Origin: Terribacillus halophilus
GTDB lineage: Bacteria > Bacillota > Bacilli > Bacillales > Amphibacillaceae
Length of the DNA stretch: 64,000 nucleotides
Direction of reading: 5' to 3'
Assembly: GCF_900101385.1 (NCBI RefSeq)
Contig: NZ_FMZB01000001.1
Location: forward strand, 1-64,000
The notes under the pieces are model-generated. The model was not told where the DNA came from. It searched no databases and saw only the letters and a list, made by a program, of their open reading frames with translations. This document shows positions 59,426-64,000 of this stretch, one piece after another (positions within the stretch are counted from its first letter, which is position 1; each line of letters starts with the position of its first letter). The position numbers and the translations under genes were made by a program.

Positions 59426-60649
59426 ATGATAAAGGCAGAAGAAGCGGCATATACAATAATTGAAAATGGTAATGTTACCAGCCCAAGTGGTTTCCAGGCA
59501 GGTGGGGCAGCTATTGGTATCCGCAAACACAACAAACTTGATTTAGGATGGGTATATTCAGACATTCCAGCTGCAGCTGCTGGTGTGTATACGTTGAATT
59601 CTTTTCGGGCAGCGCCGCTGCTCGTGACTGAAGAAAGCGTCGCATTCGAGGGCAAACTACAGGGAGTTGTGGTGAATAGCGGTATTGCCAATGCCTGTAC
59701 TGGAGAAGAAGGTTTGGCGAATGCTTATGCAATGCGTAAAGCTTTTGCTGACCAGCTTGGGATTCAACTCCAGCATGCAGCTGTAGCATCTACTGGATTG
59801 ATTGGCGTCCAGCTGTCGATGGATAAGATAATATCGGGCATTCAAGCAATAAAGGATGAAGGCAAGGCAGATGATTTTGCAAAAGCCATCCTGACGACAG
59901 ATACCTGTACAAAGCAAGTTGCAGTCAGCGTGGAAATAGACGGCGTACCGATTACCATCGGGGGGGCTGCGAAGGGATCTGGCATGATTCATCCAAATAT
60001 GGCGACCATGCTCGCTTTCGTGACGACAGATGCTGTTATTCCAAATGACATGCTGGAACAGCTGCTGAAGAAGACGACGGATAATTCCTATAATATGATC
60101 ACAGTTGATGGAGATACAAGTACGAACGATATGGTTCTTGTACTGGCCAACGGAAAAGCGGGGAATAAAGAGCTGAACCCGACTCATCCGGAATGGGAGA
60201 AATTTTCTGCAGCCTTCCAGTATGTGTCACAGGAATTGGCGAAGAAAATCGCTCGTGATGGAGAAGGAGCGACGAAACTTGTCGAAGTCCATGTACAGCA
60301 AGCCAAAACAGCTGCAGATGCCCGGAAAATAGGCAAGGCTATCGTGGCTTCCAGTCTTGTGAAAGCGGCAGTATATGGAGCGGATCCGAACTGGGGCCGT
60401 ATCATTACGGCAGCAGGATACAGCGGCGCTTCTTTTTCCCCGGATAAGATTTCAGTTTGGCTGGGCGATAGCATGGTTGTGCAGAATGGCAACCCTACAT
60501 TGTTTGATGAAGCTGAAGCCAGCGAGCATTTGAAGCAGGAAGCGGTCCTGATCACGATTGATTTGCAGGAAGGATCCGAGGAAGCGACTGCTTGGGGCTG
60601 TGATTTGTCATATGATTATGTCAAAATCAATGCCTCCTATCGGACATGA
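59426..60649 (+). CDS. argJ: Bifunctional ornithine acetyltransferase / N-acetylglutamate synthase
   Basis: A 407-residue precursor that cleaves itself before Thr194 in GSGMIHPNMATMLAF to give alpha and beta chains. It moves the acetyl group from N-acetylornithine to glutamate. Other motifs: SRTGFQ-like SPSGFQAGGAAIGIR and DGDTSTNDMV. ATG 59426 has AAGGAGAGGG upstream; the longer frame starting inside argC lacks support. Second gene of the operon, 14 bases after argC. Confidence 0.95.
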   Translation: MIKAEEAAYTIIENGNVTSPSGFQAGGAAIGIRKHNKLDLGWVYSDIPAAAAGVYTLNSFRAAPLLVTEESVAFEGKLQGVVVNSGIANACTGEEGLANAYAMRKAFADQLGIQLQHAAVASTGLIGVQLSMDKIISGIQAIKDEGKADDFAKAILTTDTCTKQVAVSVEIDGVPITIGGAAKGSGMIHPNMATMLAFVTTDAVIPNDMLEQLLKKTTDNSYNMITVDGDTSTNDMVLVLANGKAGNKELNPTHPEWEKFSAAFQYVSQELAKKIARDGEGATKLVEVHVQQAKTAADARKIGKAIVASSLVKAAVYGADPNWGRIITAAGYSGASFSPDKISVWLGDSMVVQNGNPTLFDEAEASEHLKQEAVLITIDLQEGSEEATAWGCDLSYDYVKINASYRT

Positions 60650-60662
60650 GGGGGGCGGCTAG

Positions 60663-61463
60663 ATGAATTTCCTAGTTATCAAATGCGGTGGCAGCATCAT
60701 CGACCAGCTGCCGGATAATTTCTATGATAATATTGCAGCCATTCAAAAGCAGGGCGATTGGAAGCCTATCATTGTACATGGAGGCGGCAAGCTGATCAAT
60801 GACCTGCTGAAACAGACAGGAGTAAAGACGGAATTCGTCGATGGGCTACGGGTGACGACAGAAGAGGTGCTTGATGTTGTCGAGATGGCGCTGAGCGGCG
60901 CTGTAAATAAGTTTCTTGTAAGGAAGCTGATGGCCAGGACGGATGCCTATGGCGTAAGCGGACTGGACGGCAAGCTGCTGTACGCAGAACCTGTTGCGAA
61001 TGCGGATAAGCTCGGTCTGGTCGGAACTGTAACAGAAGTGAACACAGCTCTGATCGAACAGATTGTCTCACAAGGTAATATTCCAGTCATTTCCCCGCTG
61101 GCTGGCGGGAAAGGAAATTCCCGCTTCAACATCAACGCCGACCTTGCAGCATCAGCCATCGCCCGTGCGCTCCATGCAGAGCTGTGCTTCATAAGCGACA
61201 TTCCAGGGATTTATCGGCAGGAACAAGGGCAGAAACAGATGCTCACTAATGTAACGGACAGAGAATTGAAACAGATGATAAACGAGGGACTCATCAAGGA
61301 TGGTATGATCCCGAAAGTGCGAGCAGCATTGGAAGCGTTGGAGCATGGGGCAGGAAAAGTCACCATCGTCAACGGACTTGCTGATGACAGTTTATTGCAA
61401 CTAGTAGAAGGTACAGTCGCAGGAACAACCATTACATTATCGGAGGAGGCCCATCATGTCTGA
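60663..61463 (+). CDS. argB: N-acetylglutamate kinase
   Basis: A 266-residue amino-acid kinase: KCGGSIID (ATP), IVHGGGKLINDLLKQTG (substrate), and SRFNINADLAASAIARAL with the ADLAA element. It phosphorylates N-acetylglutamate. It is slightly longer than the B. subtilis enzyme and lacks the N-terminal helix of arginine-inhibited hexameric forms, so feedback may act elsewhere (inference). GAGGGGGGCGGC precedes ATG. It overlaps argD by eight bases. Confidence 0.94.
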   Translation: MNFLVIKCGGSIIDQLPDNFYDNIAAIQKQGDWKPIIVHGGGKLINDLLKQTGVKTEFVDGLRVTTEEVLDVVEMALSGAVNKFLVRKLMARTDAYGVSGLDGKLLYAEPVANADKLGLVGTVTEVNTALIEQIVSQGNIPVISPLAGGKGNSRFNINADLAASAIARALHAELCFISDIPGIYRQEQGQKQMLTNVTDRELKQMINEGLIKDGMIPKVRAALEALEHGAGKVTIVNGLADDSLLQLVEGTVAGTTITLSEEAHHV

Positions 61464-62634
61464 AACGAATACAGCTGCATCAGCTGTCATGCCGACTTAC
61501 AGTAGGTTCCCGATTTCCATAACAAAAGGGGAAGGAAGCTATGTCTGGGATGATGCAGGTAAACAATATCTTGATTACACTGCCGGAATCGCCACTTGTA
61601 ACTTGGGTCATGCCCCGGCAGCCGTGAAAGAAGCGGTCAAGGAACAGCTGGATACCCTTTGGCATTGTTCCAACCTTTATCATATTCCGATTCAAGAACA
61701 GCTTGCAGAGCTTCTGACTGCCCATACATTCGCAGATCAAGTATTCTTTGGCAATAGCGGTGCAGAAGCAAATGAAGCGGCAATCAAGCTGGCGCGCAGC
61801 TATGCCCAGAAAGTAAAGGGAACAACAGGATACGAGGTTGTCACCTTCAGCCAATCCTTCCACGGACGTACGCTTGCGACACTGGCTGCAACAGGTCAGG
61901 AAAAGATCCAGAAAAACTTCGCACCGCTGGCAAAGGGCTTCCGCTATCTCCCTTATAACGATGTCGAAGCATTGGAAGAGCTGATCGGTCCTGATACATG
62001 CGGTGTATTAATGGAGCTTGTCCAAGGGGAAGGTGGCGTAATCCCTGCTGATCCTGCGTGGGTAAAGGAAGTGGAGCGTCTGTGTAAAGAACATGATGTA
62101 CTGTTCATGCTGGATGAAGTGCAAACCGGCGCCGGACGTACTGGTACGCTTTATGCTTATGAGCAGTATGGTGTAGAGCCCGATGTGCTGACTACCGCAA
62201 AAGGGTTGGCTTCCGGAATTCCGATCGGTGCAATGCTTGCTTCCAGCAAGGCAGCCGCAGCTTTTGAAGCGGGCAGTCATGGCAGTACGTTCGGGGGAAA
62301 TCCAGTAGCGGCTGCAGCGGGAAAAGCTACCTTGGAAGTAATTACGAATCCTGTGTTTCTGATGGAGGTACAAGAGATTGCTGATTATTTCCGGGGTGAG
62401 CTGGAAGCTATCGCTGCCAAGTCCAGTGGATTCACCGATGTGCGCGGGAAAGGGCTGCTGCTCGGCTTAGGTACGACAGGAAAAGCAATCGAGCTTGTCC
62501 ACCGGGCTCGTGAGCTCGGTTTGCTTGTTTTGGTAGCAGGGGAGCATGTACTGCGTATATTACCGCCGCTCAATACGACCAAAGCGGAAGCCGATTTCTG
62601 TATCGGGACGTTGAAGCAAATCGCAAGTGCATAA
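61456..62634 (+). CDS. argD: Acetylornithine aminotransferase
   Basis: A 392-residue class III PLP aminotransferase: GNSGAEANEAAIKLAR, FHGRTLATLAATG, MLDEVQTGAGRTG and the PLP Lys249 in TTAKGLASGIPIGA. It makes N-acetylornithine from the semialdehyde. GGAGGAGG lies inside the argB end. Last gene of argCJBD in this transcript; argF and carbamoyl-phosphate synthetase genes are not in the window before purU. Confidence 0.95.
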   Translation: MSETNTAASAVMPTYSRFPISITKGEGSYVWDDAGKQYLDYTAGIATCNLGHAPAAVKEAVKEQLDTLWHCSNLYHIPIQEQLAELLTAHTFADQVFFGNSGAEANEAAIKLARSYAQKVKGTTGYEVVTFSQSFHGRTLATLAATGQEKIQKNFAPLAKGFRYLPYNDVEALEELIGPDTCGVLMELVQGEGGVIPADPAWVKEVERLCKEHDVLFMLDEVQTGAGRTGTLYAYEQYGVEPDVLTTAKGLASGIPIGAMLASSKAAAAFEAGSHGSTFGGNPVAAAAGKATLEVITNPVFLMEVQEIADYFRGELEAIAAKSSGFTDVRGKGLLLGLGTTGKAIELVHRARELGLLVLVAGEHVLRILPPLNTTKAEADFCIGTLKQIASA

Positions 62635-62657
62635 AGCAACGCAGCACTCATACAATA

Positions 62658-62693
62658 CATACGATTCCAATCAATTTGGGATCGTATTTTTTT
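62658..62693 (+). terminator. Terminator of argCJBD
   Basis: ATACGATTCCA pairs with TGGGATCGTAT (one G-U), followed by six T. Confidence 0.85.
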
Positions 62694-62759
62694 GTCACAA
62701 TTATCTGTTGTCGAAACAAGATACAATCGTTAAGATAGAAGAATATTAGGAGGTTAGTC

Positions 62760-63659
62760 ATGTCCGCACATTATCTAGATAAAATCAAAGCTTTCCAGCA
62801 GCAGAATGAAAACAGATATCGGATCGTCATTTCCTGCCCTGATCAGCCGGGAATTGTCGCAGCAGTTTCCGAATTCCTTTATAAGCAGCAAGCAAATATC
62901 ATGGAATCAAATCAATATACAACAGATCCGGATGGGGGGAGTTTCTTCCTGCGGATTGAATTCGAATGCCGACAGGACGGCGATACGCAGCAAGAGCTGG
63001 AGCAGGGATTCCGGCAGATTGCAGATCATTTCCGGATGGAGTGGCAGCTTGTGCGCGTCCGTCATTTGAAAAAATTGGCTTTATTCGTGTCGAAGGAACT
63101 GCATTGCCTGCAGGAAATTCTATGGGAATATCAAAGCGGCAATCTGATGGCCGACCTTGCGGTGATTGTCAGCAATCATGAGGACGCACGCGAATTGGCA
63201 GAAGCCTATGATATCCCATTCCATCACATTCCTGCCAACAAGGATATTCGTCAGCAAGCAGAGCGTCAGCAGCTTGAGCTATTGGAGCAATATGATATCG
63301 ACACCATCATTCTCGCGAGGTACATGCAGATCTTGACACCTGTCTTCCTGGAGAATTATAAAAATAAAATCATCAATATCCACCACAGTTTCCTTCCAGC
63401 CTTCATTGGCGCCAAGCCATATGAACGCGCCTTCGAGCGAGGGGTGAAGCTGATAGGGGCAACGAGCCACTACGTGACATCCGATTTGGATGAAGGTCCG
63501 ATCATCGAGCAGGATATCCATCGGGTCAATCATAAGGATAAAGCAGAAGATCTGAAACGTGTCGGCCGTCTCGTCGAACGAAGTGTACTCATGCGTGCAA
63601 TCAAATGGCATGTGGATGATCGTGTGATCGTATACGGCAATAAAACGATCGTATTTTAA
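62760..63659 (+). CDS. purU: Formyltetrahydrofolate deformylase
   Basis: A 299-residue enzyme with an N-terminal ACT domain (IVISCPDQPGIVAAVSEFLYK, about 20-40) and a C-terminal formyltransferase-like hydrolase (ILARYMQILTP; NIHHSFLPAFIGAKPYERAFERGVK; SDLDEGPIIEQD with catalytic Asp). It releases formate from 10-formyl-THF to balance one-carbon pools. TTAGGAGGTTAGTC precedes ATG. It is followed 14 bases later by the ribokinase-like gene and may share its transcript. Confidence 0.94.
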   Translation: MSAHYLDKIKAFQQQNENRYRIVISCPDQPGIVAAVSEFLYKQQANIMESNQYTTDPDGGSFFLRIEFECRQDGDTQQELEQGFRQIADHFRMEWQLVRVRHLKKLALFVSKELHCLQEILWEYQSGNLMADLAVIVSNHEDARELAEAYDIPFHHIPANKDIRQQAERQQLELLEQYDIDTIILARYMQILTPVFLENYKNKIINIHHSFLPAFIGAKPYERAFERGVKLIGATSHYVTSDLDEGPIIEQDIHRVNHKDKAEDLKRVGRLVERSVLMRAIKWHVDDRVIVYGNKTIVF

Positions 63660-63673
63660 AGGAGGACTTGGCC

Positions 63674-64000
63674 ATGGCGCCAAAAATAACGGTAATCGGC
63701 AGTCTGAATATGGACTTGACTGCTACTTCTGCAAAGCGTCCCGCTGCCGGTGAAACAATACTGGGTGAGCGCTTTGAGACATTCCCCGGCGGCAAGGGAG
63801 CCAATCAAGCCGTCGCTGCAGCCAGGCTTGGTGCCGATGTCACCATGATTGGTATGATCGGTCAGGATCCTTTTGGGGATGAGCTGACGCAGGTTCTCAA
63901 GCGGGAAGGTATCCGGACAGAGCATATTGGCAGAGCCGACACTTCTTCCGGTGTTGCTGTCATCCAGGTGGTAGATGGGGATAATAGCATTACTGTCATC
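63674..64000 (+). CDS. rbsK: Ribokinase, N-terminal part (continues beyond the window)
   Basis: The first 109 codons of a PfkB-family kinase: VIGSLNMDLTATSAKRPAAGE, FPGGKGANQAVAAARLGADVTMIGMIGQDPFGDEL. These are the ribose-binding and lid elements of ribokinase, which phosphorylates ribose to ribose-5-phosphate. AAAGGAGGACTTGGCC precedes ATG. The catalytic C-terminal Asp lies outside the window, so intactness is not known. Confidence 0.9.
   Translation, partial: MAPKITVIGSLNMDLTATSAKRPAAGETILGERFETFPGGKGANQAVAAARLGADVTMIGMIGQDPFGDELTQVLKREGIRTEHIGRADTSSGVAVIQVVDGDNSITVI

Noticed and set aside
1-64000. CRISPR array, tRNA, rRNA, prophage or toxin-antitoxin module
   Set aside because: No regularly spaced repeats, no cloverleaf or rRNA signature, and no phage or toxin proteins were recognised.

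Overview
The window looks like chromosome from a low-to-mid GC Firmicute of the family Bacillaceae. Evidence includes strong AGGAGG-type ribosome sites, GTG/TTG starts, a TnrA-type regulator with its own TnrA box, an S-box (SAM-I) riboswitch, CcpA cre sites, ECF/SigW-, SigB- and SigD-like promoters, a bacillithiol-transferase-like gene and the mtlARFD order known from Geobacillus. Terribacillus or a moderately halophilic relative would fit, but the genus is not proven. I see no rRNA, tRNA, prophage or CRISPR array.

Layout. 0-0.15 kb: right end of an IS3-type element. 0.16-1.1: uvsE. 1.25-5.3: envelope-stress operon DUF4178-pspA-DUF4247-DUF350-membrane aminopropyltransferase behind a near-perfect SigW-type promoter. 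5.3-9.4: Lrp regulator, YitT membrane protein, DUF2785 protein and the agmatine-to-putrescine pair aguA-aguB. 9.5-11.4: YeiH transporter divergent from its LysR regulator. 11.8-15.1: OpuC-type compatible-solute importer whose first permease probably starts at AUU. 15.5-20.1: butanol dehydrogenase, orphan PTS EIIC, BASS transporter, ZIP transporter and a 36-residue protein. 20.1-25.9: ugpCAEB glycerol-3-phosphate importer, a GlsB/YeaQ stress protein and a glycerophosphodiester phosphodiesterase. 25.9-29.8: small genes, tnrA, then S-box-metQNP. 29.8-35.7: Pit phosphate transporter with its DUF47 partner, HesB-like protein, M20 peptidase and a polar amino-acid importer. 35.7-38.7: a structured non-coding stretch and a NitT/TauT-type importer. 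38.8-44.3: ZupT, M29 aminopeptidase, MsmX ATPase, BstA-like, SDR and thioredoxin-reductase-like proteins. 44.3-49.5: mtlARFD. 49.8-52.3: motAB and an unknown helical protein. 52.3-58.1: PHP phosphatase, nucleoside hydrolase, FAH protein, an HPr-like protein without the catalytic His, a GntR regulator, and a sodium/solute symporter with a 35-residue partner. 58.3-64.0: argCJBD, purU and the start of rbsK.

How it fits together. The region is mostly nutrient and osmolyte uptake (five ABC importers plus one stand-alone MsmX-type ATPase), carbon and nitrogen control (cre sites, MtlR, TnrA, HPr-like protein) and envelope or stress defence. The points most worth study are the PspA/aminopropyltransferase operon, the putative AUU start, the His-less HPr paralogue with a perfect upstream cre site, several very small genes, an orphan structured RNA followed by a 5' leader that can hide its ribosome site, and a back-to-back pair of perfect DnaA boxes.
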